A stretch of 9,413 bases of DNA, from assembly GCA_017940105.1 (NCBI GenBank), contig JAGAZG010000187.1, positions 1 to 9,413 of the forward strand, read 5' to 3'. Position 1 is the first letter of the stretch. The number at the start of each line of letters is the position of its first letter. The position numbers and the translations under genes were made by a program. Shown in pieces: positions 1 through 5,691 of this stretch. The DNA is from Mailhella sp. (GTDB taxonomy: Bacteria; Desulfobacterota; Desulfovibrionia; Desulfovibrionales; Desulfovibrionaceae). The notes under the pieces were generated by a model. The model was not told the DNA's origin, did not search any database, and saw only the letters and a program-made list of their open reading frames with translations.

Positions 1-512
1 ATGTCCTGCATTTCTTCGTCAAAGGCATTGAACGGCTCTATGACCTTGAATTCCCACTGCGACGCATACATATGAGCCGCGCTCAGTATTCTGTCGGCAA
101 GACCACCGCACTCTTCGGGCGTGCGCTTATGATACCTGACAAGCCGCCCCCAGAAATCTTCGTCGAGGGGCCGTATGCGCGGCTCAAGCTGGGCAAGCAC
201 CCATTCCGTCAGCCTGGCGTAATGCTCACGGTTTTCTTTGATGCGGTAAAACACGGGGGGTTTAATGTCGGTGATGATCAGGCGGTAAAAATAATCGAAA
301 ATTCCCCCCTCGATAATGTCAATGCCGATGCGGCGCTGTTCGTCAGGCGGGAGCGCAGCCGTATTTTTCTGCCACAGCAAAAAAGCGACAATCATCTTAT
401 GCGCCTGCTTATCCAGCTCAAAAAGCTCGGCGGGCCGCAGCTTGTCGTTCCACCGGCGCATGCTCGCGCCGGAAAAAACAAATTGGAGAAGGCTTTTTCG
501 TATGCTGCGCAT
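1..512 (-). CDS. YfbR-like HD-superfamily protein, partial (C-terminus outside window)
   Basis: Open reading frame on the minus strand, ATG at 512-510, with 170 codons before it leaves the window without a stop. An in-frame stop lies a short way upstream of the ATG, and a GAGG ribosome binding site sits 7 bases before it. Features recalling the HD_2/YfbR (COG1896) nucleotidase family are an N-terminal RRWNDKLRP, a first-motif histidine (KQAH, H38), the block TDIKPPVF (81-88) where YfbR has TGD-x-P-V, and an alanine-aspartate pair (A139-D140) where YfbR has its last metal-binding Asp. The central His-Asp doublet is not evident: the matching stretch reads FDYFYR. It may therefore be an inactive or altered family member. 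It diverges from rplM across a 249-base gap. The reading frame is secure; the family is moderately supported and the activity unknown. Confidence 0.6.
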   Translation of the reverse strand, partial: MRSIRKSLLQFVFSGASMRRWNDKLRPAELFELDKQAHKMIVAFLLWQKNTAALPPDEQRRIGIDIIEGGIFDYFYRLIITDIKPPVFYRIKENREHYARLTEWVLAQLEPRIRPLDEDFWGRLVRYHKRTPEECGGLADRILSAAHMYASQWEFKVIEPFNAFDEEMQD

Positions 513-546
513 AAAATCCTCGCTTGCAAAAAAAATGCTTTTGTGT

Positions 547-575
547 CATATATCCGCTCTCGCGCGTTTAAGCAA
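547..575 (-). promoter_or_regulatory. Candidate sigma-70 promoter for the HD-like gene
   Basis: Reading the minus strand, TTGCTT (575-570) is followed after 17 bases by TATATG (552-547). Transcription would start near 540, giving a leader of about 28 bases before the ATG at 512. The hexamers match the consensus only partly, so this is a candidate by spacing and position. Confidence 0.35.
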
Positions 576-600
576 GGAACAGCAGTCTGGTAGCTGTCAT

Positions 601-642
601 GACGCAATGCGCTCCGCTCCCCGTTGCGCTCCGCCCTGCGTC
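601..642. repeat. Paired 10-base direct repeats inside a 6-base inverted repeat
   Basis: TGCGCTCCGC occurs at 608-617 and again at 625-634, exactly 17 bases apart. The pair is bracketed by GACGCA (601-606) and its reverse complement TGCGTC (637-642). It lies in the divergent gap between the HD-like gene and rplM. It could be a regulatory site or a small repetitive element. Function unknown. Confidence 0.4.
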
Positions 643-731
643 GTTCATTTGCGCAAACGCCCCGCCAAACACGCTTTTTCCGTATGACGGATCAGGCCCT
701 TTGTGAATAACGCCTTAATGGCGCATCAACC

Positions 732-755
732 GCCCCGCCGCATGCGGGGCAGGAG
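732..755 (+). promoter_or_regulatory. Hairpin abutting the rplM ribosome binding site
   Basis: GCCCCGC (732-738) and GCGGGGC (744-750) form a perfect 7-bp, all-GC stem with a 5-base loop. The Shine-Dalgarno AGGAG (751-755) follows with no gap, and the rplM ATG is 6 bases further on. A stable stem touching the ribosome binding site could limit ribosome loading or act as a binding site. L13 is known to repress its own operon in E. coli through the rplM leader; whether this hairpin does that job is inference. I see no convincing sigma-70 promoter between 643 and 731. Confidence 0.5.
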
Positions 756-761
756 CTCAAT

Positions 762-1196
762 ATGAAAACTTTCAGCCCCAAGCTGTCGGATATCGACCGT
801 CAGTGGTATCTGGTGGACGCCGAGGATCAGGTCCTCGGCCGCCTTGCCGCCCAGATAGCCAACCGGCTGCGTGGCAAGCATAAGCCGGAATTCGCCCCCC
901 ACATGGACAACGGCGACTTTGTCGTCGTCATCAACTGCGAAAAAATCCGCGTTACCGGCACCAAGATGCACGACAAAGTGTATTACAAGCACTCCGGATG
1001 GGTCGGCGGACTTAAAGAAATCTCTCTTGAAGACCTGCTCGCCCGCAAGCCTGAAGAGGTTCTCCGCAAGGCTGTACGCGGCATGCTGCCAAAGAACCGT
1101 CTTGGCCGTGCCATGCTGAAAAAACTGAAGATCTATGCCGGCGCTGAGCATCCGCACGCCGCTCAGGCTCCCAAGCCCCTGACATTTGAGAAGTAG
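762..1196 (+). CDS. rplM: 50S ribosomal protein L13
   Basis: Encodes a 144-residue protein, the usual bacterial L13 length. L13 binds 23S rRNA early in assembly of the large ribosomal subunit. The family signature VRGMLPKNRLGR is at residues 105-116. The N-terminal WYLVDAEDQVLGRLAAQIA block and the central GDFVVVINCEKIRVTGTK block are both typical. The ATG follows AGGAG by 6 bases. The stop at 1194-1196 overlaps the start of the rpsI Shine-Dalgarno (AGGAG, 1196-1200), so the two genes are tightly coupled in the near-universal rplM-rpsI order. Nothing is odd in the coding sequence. Confidence 0.99.
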   Translation: MKTFSPKLSDIDRQWYLVDAEDQVLGRLAAQIANRLRGKHKPEFAPHMDNGDFVVVINCEKIRVTGTKMHDKVYYKHSGWVGGLKEISLEDLLARKPEEVLRKAVRGMLPKNRLGRAMLKKLKIYAGAEHPHAAQAPKPLTFEK

Positions 1197-1206
1197 GAGT
1201 TTTGCC

Positions 1207-1599
1207 ATGCCCACGTCTTTTGATTATGGCACAGGCCGCCGCAAGACCGCTGTAGCCCGTACCCGCCTTTACCCCGGCGCCGGCCAGATTGAAATCAACG
1301 GCCGCCCGATGGAACAGTATTTTCCCCGCAAGACCCTGCAGATGATCGTCCGCCAGCCCCTGGTTCTGACCAAGCTCGCCGGCCAGTACGACATCAAGGT
1401 CAATGTCTGCGGCGGCGGCATCTCCGGCCAGGCCGAAGCCGTTCGCCTTGGCATTGCCCGCGCCCTGCTGCAGGCTGACGCCGAGCTGCGTGGCGTGCTG
1501 AAGCATGCCGGCCTGCTCACCCGCGACGCCCGCAAGAAAGAACGCAAGAAGTACGGCCTGGCCGCAGCCCGCGCCCGCTTCCAGTACTCCAAGCGTTAA
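1207..1599 (+). CDS. rpsI: 30S ribosomal protein S9
   Basis: Encodes a 130-residue S9, the standard length, a protein of the small-subunit head whose C-terminal tail reaches the P-site tRNA. The signature CGGGISGQAEAVRLGIARAL spans residues 68-87. It is followed by LLTRDARKKERKKYG and the canonical C-terminus ending in SKR. The start at 1207 is preferred over an in-frame ATG at 1186. The latter lies inside rplM and would add 7 residues not seen in the family, while 1207 has AGGAG at 1196-1200 with 6 bases of spacing. It is the second gene of the rplM-rpsI operon and is followed closely by a strong terminator. Confidence 0.99.
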   Translation: MPTSFDYGTGRRKTAVARTRLYPGAGQIEINGRPMEQYFPRKTLQMIVRQPLVLTKLAGQYDIKVNVCGGGISGQAEAVRLGIARALLQADAELRGVLKHAGLLTRDARKKERKKYGLAAARARFQYSKR

Positions 1600-1619
1600 T
1601 TTTACAAGCGCAGCTTCAT

Positions 1620-1643
1620 GGCCCGCCTTATGGCGGGCCTTTT
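1620..1643 (+). terminator. Intrinsic terminator of rplM-rpsI
   Basis: Perfect 8-bp GC stem, GGCCCGCC (1620-1627) with GGCGGGCC (1632-1639), a 4-base TTAT loop, then TTTT. It starts 20 bases after the rpsI stop and separates the ribosomal operon from the kinase gene. Confidence 0.9.
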
Positions 1644-1668
1644 GCGTTAAACACGCGCCACGCAGCAT

Positions 1669-1697
1669 TTGCAATCTGTGCGGAGCAGGGGTAGCAT
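1669..1697 (+). promoter_or_regulatory. Candidate sigma-70 promoter for the kinase gene
   Basis: TTGCAA (1669-1674), a 17-base spacer, then TAGCAT (1692-1697). Each hexamer matches four of six consensus positions, including the important first, second and last bases of the -10. It lies after the rpsI terminator and about 57 bases before the kinase start, where a promoter would be needed. Confidence 0.4.
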
Positions 1698-1753
1698 GCA
1701 GCCATGCCTGGCGTGGGCACTCATGCCTGAACGCCGCGTGAAAAGGACACCGC

Positions 1754-2332
1754 ATGACCGACGAAAAAGACCAGAAGCCAACCTGCCCGAAAACGCTCCC
1801 GAACCTGCCCGATTCCAGCTGCATTTCCATCATCGGCATGGCAGGATCCGGCAAAACCACCATAGGCAGGCTGCTCGCCAAAGCGCTGGGCTGGGCCTTT
1901 GCCGACAGCGACCATATCATAGAGGCTGCCTACGCCGCCCCCCTTCAGCAAATCAGCGACGCACTCGGCAAAGAGGCCTTTATTGAAATGGAGGCCGAGA
2001 TCATTGGCGGTCTGCGCCTTTGCCGCACCGTTCTCGCCACGGGCGGAAGCGTCGTTTACAGGGAATCGGCCATGCGGCACCTGCGCGGCATGGGGCCGAT
2101 CGTCTACCTTGACGTGCCCATGAACATCGTGCTTGAGCGCATTGCCCGCAATCCTGACCGAGGCCTTGCCATTGCTCCTGGGCAGACGGTAGAAGACCTT
2201 TTTCTGGAACGCGAGGCCCTTTACCGCCGCTACGCTACCGTTTCGGTAAGGCTGACAGAGCTTTCGCCTGCCGAATGCGTGCAGATCACGCTGGACGCAC
2301 TGGCGCAGTCTATGGGCAAATGTGCCGTTTGA
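1754..2332 (+). CDS. Shikimate-kinase-fold small-molecule kinase (substrate uncertain)
   Basis: A 192-residue protein with the shikimate kinase fold (nucleoside-monophosphate-kinase-like P-loop family). It has a Walker A GMAGSGKT (28-35), a DSD motif (51-53) where the family has its substrate-binding and Mg-associated aspartates, ATGGS (95-99), a short lid region NPDRGLAI (133-140) and LEREALYRRYA (151-161). About 20 residues precede the core. Two family hallmarks are altered. The shikimate-binding arginine of the FR-x-x-E motif is isoleucine here (FIEME, 76-80). The GGG loop is GGS, and the lid RPLL is RGLA. The fold is certain, but shikimate as substrate is doubtful. A shikimate-kinase-like protein acting as homoserine kinase has, as I recall, been reported in Desulfovibrio, and that is a reasonable alternative. 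The ATG follows AAAGGA by 6 bases. It appears monocistronic. Confidence 0.8.
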   Translation: MTDEKDQKPTCPKTLPNLPDSSCISIIGMAGSGKTTIGRLLAKALGWAFADSDHIIEAAYAAPLQQISDALGKEAFIEMEAEIIGGLRLCRTVLATGGSVVYRESAMRHLRGMGPIVYLDVPMNIVLERIARNPDRGLAIAPGQTVEDLFLEREALYRRYATVSVRLTELSPAECVQITLDALAQSMGKCAV

Positions 2333-2336
2333 CCTC

Positions 2337-2366
2337 TTGACGTGTCCATGCGGACAAGGCTAATCT
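2337..2366 (+). promoter_or_regulatory. Candidate promoter for skp-lpxD-fabZ-lpxA with a spacer palindrome
   Basis: TTGACG (2337-2342), 18-base spacer, TAATCT (2361-2366), located just after the kinase stop and about 60 bases before the skp start. The spacer holds a perfect inverted repeat, TGTCC-ATGC-GGACA (2343-2356), between the -35 and -10, a classic operator position. The promoter is well formed; the operator role is inference. Confidence 0.5.
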
Positions 2367-2427
2367 TACCCCTTGTTTCAGGGCTCTCCCCCCACATAAA
2401 AAATTTTCCTTACCAAGGAGTTTTATT

Positions 2428-2979
2428 ATGCTTCGTAAAACTGTTGCCGTCCTTGCGGCCGCGCTTCTGTGCGCATCCATGTCTACTCCTGCAAAGGCCG
2501 CCGATGGCAAGATCGGCGTTGCCAACCCGATCCGCATCTCCACGCAGAGCGATCCCGGTAAAGAAGCGCAGCGCCAGCTGGAATCCATGTTCGGCAAAGA
2601 ACGCAAGCAGCTCGAGCAGCAGAACGCCGACCTTAACAAGCAGGCCGAAGATCTGCGCAAGCAGGCTGCCGCCCTTTCTGACAAGGCCCGCAGCGAGCGC
2701 GCCCAGAAGCTGCAGAAAACCGCCCAGGAACTGGATTCCAAGGGCGCCGCTTTTGCTCAGCGCCTGCAGCGCGTCCAGCAGGACATCAATGCCCAGATGA
2801 ACGACGTGCTCCTGACCGCCAGCAAAAACTATGCCCAGAAAAACGGCTATGAAATGATTATTGACTCTCAGGTCGTCATGTTCTTCACCACGCCGCACGA
2901 CGTGACCGAAGGCCTCATCAAAGAAGTCAACAGCGTCTGGAAGTCCAGGGGCGGCAAATTCAAGATCAGCTCAAAGTAA
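2428..2979 (+). CDS. skp: Skp/OmpH-family periplasmic chaperone
   Basis: A 183-residue protein of the Skp (OmpH) family, trimeric periplasmic chaperones that hold unfolded outer-membrane proteins on their way to the BAM complex. Residues 1-24 form a signal peptide: RK near the N-terminus, a hydrophobic core from T5 to about A16, and AKA before the probable cut after A24. Residues about 45-125 are a long charged, Gln/Lys/Glu/Ala-rich coiled coil, the tentacle region. The C-terminal AQKNGYEMIIDSQVVMFF (136-153) is the characteristic Skp end block. The ATG follows AAGGAG (2415-2420) by 7 bases. It precedes lpxD by 12 bases, the same order as in many Gram-negatives, although bamA is not the upstream neighbour here. 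Confidence 0.92.
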   Translation: MLRKTVAVLAAALLCASMSTPAKAADGKIGVANPIRISTQSDPGKEAQRQLESMFGKERKQLEQQNADLNKQAEDLRKQAAALSDKARSERAQKLQKTAQELDSKGAAFAQRLQRVQQDINAQMNDVLLTASKNYAQKNGYEMIIDSQVVMFFTTPHDVTEGLIKEVNSVWKSRGGKFKISSK

Positions 2980-2991
2980 GAGGCCGCGCGC

Positions 2992-4098
2992 ATGTCCCTG
3001 ACATCGTACAGGCTTTCTGATCTTGCAGACAAGCTGGGCGTACAGCTTATTCTGAAGGACGGGGCTGAAGACATCGTCATCAACGGCATGAACACGTTGG
3101 AGGAGGCCGGCCCATCTGAGCTGAGCTTTCTTTCAAACCCCAAATATGCCAAGCAGCTTTCCGGAACCCACGCCGGCGCCGTCATCGTGCGCGCCGAGCA
3201 TGCCGGCGAAGTCGAGCGGGCTTTGGTGGCGGATGAGCCATACCCCGTTTTCGCCAGGGCGCTGACCTTTTTTGCAAGCCCCCAGGGCAGCTTTAAAGGC
3301 ATCAGCCATATGTCCTGCATTGATCCGTCAGCCGAGCTTGGCGAGGGATGCACGGTTTATCCCTTTGCCTACATCGGACCGCACGCCGTTCTTGGCAAAA
3401 ACTGCGTTGTCTTTCCGGGCTGCTACATCGGTGAAAACTGCCGGATTGGCGACGGGTGCACGCTTTATCCAAATGCCGTGCTGATGGCCGGAACTATGCT
3501 CGGCGACTCCTGCATTCTTCAGCCCGGCGCAGTGCTCGGCGGCGACGGCTTTGGCTTTGTGCGCACCGAGGGCGGCATCAGCAAGATACCGCAGATCGGC
3601 CATGTCGAAGTAGGCAGCGACGTAGAAATTGGCTCAAATGCGGCCATAGACCGTGCCGCGCTGAGCGCCACCGTCGTTGGCGACGGCACGCGCATAGACA
3701 ACCTTGTGCAGATAGGCCATAATGTACGGCTCGGCAAAAACTGCCTCATTGTCTCCCAGGTCGGCATTGCCGGCTCCACGCACGTGGGCGACAACGTGAC
3801 CATGGCCGGCCAGGTCGGCGTATCGGGCCATCTGAACATAGGCAGCAACACCACCATCGGCCCTCAGTCCGGAGTGGCGAAAGACATAGCGGAAGGTAAA
3901 GTGGTCAGCGGTTCGCCGGTCATGGAGTACAATTCCTATCTCCGCCTTGTCACGCTCATTCCCAAGATACCCGAGCTTTTCAAGCGCGTCGCCCGGCTGG
4001 AAAAAGACCTTGGGCACACGCCCATCCCCGCGGTCAAGACCGACAGCTCTCTGCTCACGGTCTGGAACCGCTGGATGTCAAAAATGCACCGAAAATAA
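2992..4098 (+). CDS. lpxD: UDP-3-O-(3-hydroxyacyl)glucosamine N-acyltransferase
   Basis: Encodes 368 residues. LpxD transfers a 3-hydroxyacyl chain from ACP to the free 2-amino group of UDP-3-O-acyl-glucosamine, the third step of lipid A synthesis, in the cytoplasm. Residues 1 to about 100 match the N-terminal uridine-binding domain (LSFLSNPKYAKQL at 44-56). Residues about 107-295 are hexapeptide repeats of a left-handed beta helix. The catalytic histidine lies in RIDNLVQIGHNVRLG (234-248) and is H243. The tail after about residue 340, ending in Arg-Lys, makes it somewhat longer than the 341-residue E. coli enzyme. The start has AAGAGG, overlapping the skp stop, 8 bases upstream, so it is co-transcribed with skp. 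Confidence 0.98.
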   Translation: MSLTSYRLSDLADKLGVQLILKDGAEDIVINGMNTLEEAGPSELSFLSNPKYAKQLSGTHAGAVIVRAEHAGEVERALVADEPYPVFARALTFFASPQGSFKGISHMSCIDPSAELGEGCTVYPFAYIGPHAVLGKNCVVFPGCYIGENCRIGDGCTLYPNAVLMAGTMLGDSCILQPGAVLGGDGFGFVRTEGGISKIPQIGHVEVGSDVEIGSNAAIDRAALSATVVGDGTRIDNLVQIGHNVRLGKNCLIVSQVGIAGSTHVGDNVTMAGQVGVSGHLNIGSNTTIGPQSGVAKDIAEGKVVSGSPVMEYNSYLRLVTLIPKIPELFKRVARLEKDLGHTPIPAVKTDSSLLTVWNRWMSKMHRK

Positions 4099-4102
4099 CC
4101 GT

Positions 4103-4137
4103 TTCCCCTTCCTGTGGATATTCTGCAGGAAGGGGAA
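4103..4137 (+). other. Long intercistronic hairpin between lpxD and fabZ
   Basis: A perfect 12-bp inverted repeat: TTCCCCTTCCTG (4103-4114) pairs with CAGGAAGGGGAA (4126-4137) around an 11-base loop. It begins 4 bases after the lpxD stop and ends 26 bases before the fabZ start. No T-run follows, so it does not look like an intrinsic terminator. An mRNA processing or stabilising element, or a modulator of the lpxD to fabZ ratio, is more likely. Confidence 0.65.
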
Positions 4138-4163
4138 GTCTTAAACGCTGCAAGGCAGGCATC

Positions 4164-4628
4164 ATGAGCGAAACTCTCTCCTTCGGCATCCAGGAAATAC
4201 TTAACATTCTGCCCCACCGCTACCCGTTCCTGCTTGTGGACAGGGTTGAAGAAATGGTCGTGGGCGAACGCATACGTGCCTATAAAAACCTCACCTTCAA
4301 CGAGTCGTTCTTCCAGGGGCACTTTCCCGGCGTTCCCGTCATGCCCGGCGTGCTCATCATCGAGGCCTTGGCCCAGGCCGGCGTCATTCTCGTTGCGCAC
4401 AGCTTTCCTGACATGGTTGACTTCAAGAACAAAATCTCCCTGTTTGCCGGCATCGAAAAAGCCCGCTTCCGCACGCCAGTGCGCCCAGGCGACAGGCTTG
4501 ACCTGGAATGCAGCAACCTGACCCACAAGATGCAGTTCTGGAAAATGGACGCCAGGGCCTATGTCAACGGCAGCCTCGCCGCCGATGCGCGCCTAACCGC
4601 AGCCGTCATGCCCAAGGAGGGGATGTAA
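4164..4628 (+). CDS. fabZ: 3-hydroxyacyl-[acyl-carrier-protein] dehydratase FabZ
   Basis: A 154-residue hot-dog-fold dehydratase of type II fatty acid synthesis, which converts 3-hydroxyacyl-ACP to trans-2-enoyl-ACP. The diagnostic PHRYPFLLVDR is at residues 17-27. The catalytic pair is H53 in FQGHFPGVPVMPG (50-62) and E67 in LIIEALAQ (64-71). Length fits FabZ rather than FabA. It competes with LpxA and LpxD for 3-hydroxyacyl-ACP, which explains its place between them. Its TAA shares one base with the lpxA ATG (TAATG at 4626-4630), indicating translational coupling. Confidence 0.98.
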   Translation: MSETLSFGIQEILNILPHRYPFLLVDRVEEMVVGERIRAYKNLTFNESFFQGHFPGVPVMPGVLIIEALAQAGVILVAHSFPDMVDFKNKISLFAGIEKARFRTPVRPGDRLDLECSNLTHKMQFWKMDARAYVNGSLAADARLTAAVMPKEGM

Positions 4629-5437
4629 TGGGAGCACCGCAGATACATCCTTCTGCTTTTGTCGATACCGGCGCGGAACTTGGCGAAGACGTTGTCATCG
4701 GTCCGTGCGCCCTCATTGAAAAAGATGTCGTCATCGGCCCGCGCACGCGCGTTGACGCCTTTGCATCCATAAAGCGCTACACGACCATGGGAGCGGACAA
4801 TCATGTCCATTCCTATGCCCTTGTCGGCGGAGAACCGCAGGACCTGAAATTTCATGGCGAGGTGACGCACCTCGTCATCGGCGACTGCAACAACATACGA
4901 GAATTTTCCACCATTCACCGCGGAACCGAAGACGGCGCCGGCGAAACGCGCATAGGCAGCCACAACCTGATCATGGCCTATGTGCATGTGGCGCATGACT
5001 GCGTGGTCAAGAACCATATCGTCATGTCAAACAACGCCACCCTGGCCGGCCACTGCACCGTTGACGACCATGCCATCATCGGCGGGCTTTCCGCCGTGCA
5101 TCAGTTCGTACGCATCGGCAAGCACGCCTTTGTGGGCGGCTGCTCCGGCATCGACCAGGATCTTCCTCCGTGGATGCTGGCCGTCGGCAACCGTGCGACG
5201 GTACGCTCGCCCAACATCGTGGGATTGCGGCGTTTCAAGTCTTCCCTGGAGCTGCTTTCCGCATTCAAGCAAGCATTTCGCATGACCTGGTATTCAGGCA
5301 TTCCCAGGCCGGATGCACTGCTGCAGCTCGAAGCGGAATACGGTCACCTGCCGGAAATCATGGATTTCATCACCTTCGTCCGTGAAAGCACCCGTGGCAT
5401 ACTGCCAGGGGAAGAACGAAAAAAATCCCTTGATTAA
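4628..5437 (+). CDS. lpxA: UDP-N-acetylglucosamine O-acyltransferase
   Basis: Encodes 269 residues (E. coli LpxA has 262). LpxA adds a 3-hydroxyacyl chain to the 3-OH of UDP-GlcNAc, the first committed step of lipid A synthesis. The hexapeptide beta helix covers most of residues 5-190. The catalytic block MAYVHVAHDC (116-125) has H120 and the general base H123. It is followed by NNATLAGH, GGLSAVHQF and VGGCSGIDQDLPP, all typical, and a helical C-terminus. The frame is open further upstream inside fabZ, but 4628 is chosen: AAGGAGG (4614-4620) lies 7 bases before it and the protein then begins like LpxA, as MGAPQIHPSA. Last gene before a terminator. Confidence 0.98.
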   Translation: MGAPQIHPSAFVDTGAELGEDVVIGPCALIEKDVVIGPRTRVDAFASIKRYTTMGADNHVHSYALVGGEPQDLKFHGEVTHLVIGDCNNIREFSTIHRGTEDGAGETRIGSHNLIMAYVHVAHDCVVKNHIVMSNNATLAGHCTVDDHAIIGGLSAVHQFVRIGKHAFVGGCSGIDQDLPPWMLAVGNRATVRSPNIVGLRRFKSSLELLSAFKQAFRMTWYSGIPRPDALLQLEAEYGHLPEIMDFITFVRESTRGILPGEERKKSLD

Positions 5438-5452
5438 AAGATTGTCATCTTT

Positions 5453-5478
5453 AGCCCGCCATTTTTGGCGGGCTTTTT
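5453..5478 (+). terminator. Intrinsic terminator of the skp-lpxD-fabZ-lpxA operon
   Basis: AGCCCGCC (5453-5460) pairs perfectly with GGCGGGCT (5467-5474) around a 6-base loop, followed by TTTT. It starts 15 bases after the lpxA stop and closely resembles the terminator after rpsI. Confidence 0.92.
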
Positions 5479-5515
5479 GCATTCCCCAAACTGAAAAACA
5501 CTTTTGGATATGCTG

Positions 5516-5544
5516 TTGACATAAGCAAAGAATAAACGTATGAA
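5516..5544 (+). promoter_or_regulatory. Sigma-70 promoter of the RTX adhesin gene
   Basis: A perfect TTGACA (5516-5521), an AT-rich 17-base spacer and TATGAA (5539-5544). This is the best promoter in the window. Predicted start of transcription is near 5551, leaving a leader of about 140 bases. An inverted repeat CCAAA-N12-TTTGG (5486-5507) lies just upstream. Confidence 0.65.
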
Positions 5545-5562
5545 TGCTTCCCAGAGGAAGCA
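5545..5562 (+). promoter_or_regulatory. Inverted repeat at the predicted transcription start
   Basis: TGCTTCC (5545-5551) and GGAAGCA (5556-5562) form a perfect 7-base inverted repeat with a 4-base centre, immediately after the -10 hexamer. Its placement across the likely start site suits a repressor operator. If transcription starts at or before 5545 it would also be a 5'-terminal mRNA hairpin. Confidence 0.45.
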
Positions 5563-5604
5563 CACATAGATTTCCTCAGAGATTCCGCTGTTATTTTGGA
5601 ACTC

Positions 5605-5670
5605 GCCTGTCGAGGCAGAATTTCTGCCTTTGTTAAGCGTGTTGCAAAATAGCAGCGTTTTTTATTTTTT
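5605..5670 (+). promoter_or_regulatory. Structured leader with attenuator-like T tract
   Basis: AGGCAG (5613-5618) pairs with CTGCCT (5624-5629). The same AGGC can instead pair with GCCT (5605-5608), giving two exclusive structures. Further on, GTTGC (5641-5645) can pair with GCAGC (5652-5656, one G-U) directly before TTTTTTATTTTTT (5658-5670). The last element resembles a weak intrinsic terminator upstream of the RTX start codon. Attenuation is inference; the T-rich tract might equally serve as a ribosome standby site. Confidence 0.35.
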
Positions 5671-5691
5671 CTAGCACCCAGGAGCTTCATC

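Noticed and set aside
72..593. Plus-strand 173-codon open frame at the left edge
   Set aside because: It is antisense to the minus-strand HD-like gene, which has coherent protein-like sequence, a ribosome binding site and a promoter candidate. The plus-strand product has no recognisable features.
1012..1920. Minus-strand 302-codon open frame
   Set aside because: It runs antisense through rplM, rpsI, the rpsI terminator and the kinase gene; a shadow caused by codon bias.
2410..2898. Minus-strand 162-codon frame opposite skp
   Set aside because: Leucine-rich antisense shadow of the Skp coiled-coil codons, with no independent support.
4103..4137. Intrinsic terminator between lpxD and fabZ
   Set aside because: The stem is strong but no T-run follows, and the genes on either side belong to one pathway and compact operon.
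4508..4627. 40-residue N-terminal extension of lpxA
   Set aside because: It overlaps fabZ in another frame and does not resemble LpxA. The ATG at 4628 has a strong ribosome binding site and a TAATG coupling overlap.
5503..5521. Possible sigma-54 promoter before the RTX gene
   Set aside because: The GG at 5506-5507 lacks a GC at the required distance, while a perfect sigma-70 -35 is present at 5516.
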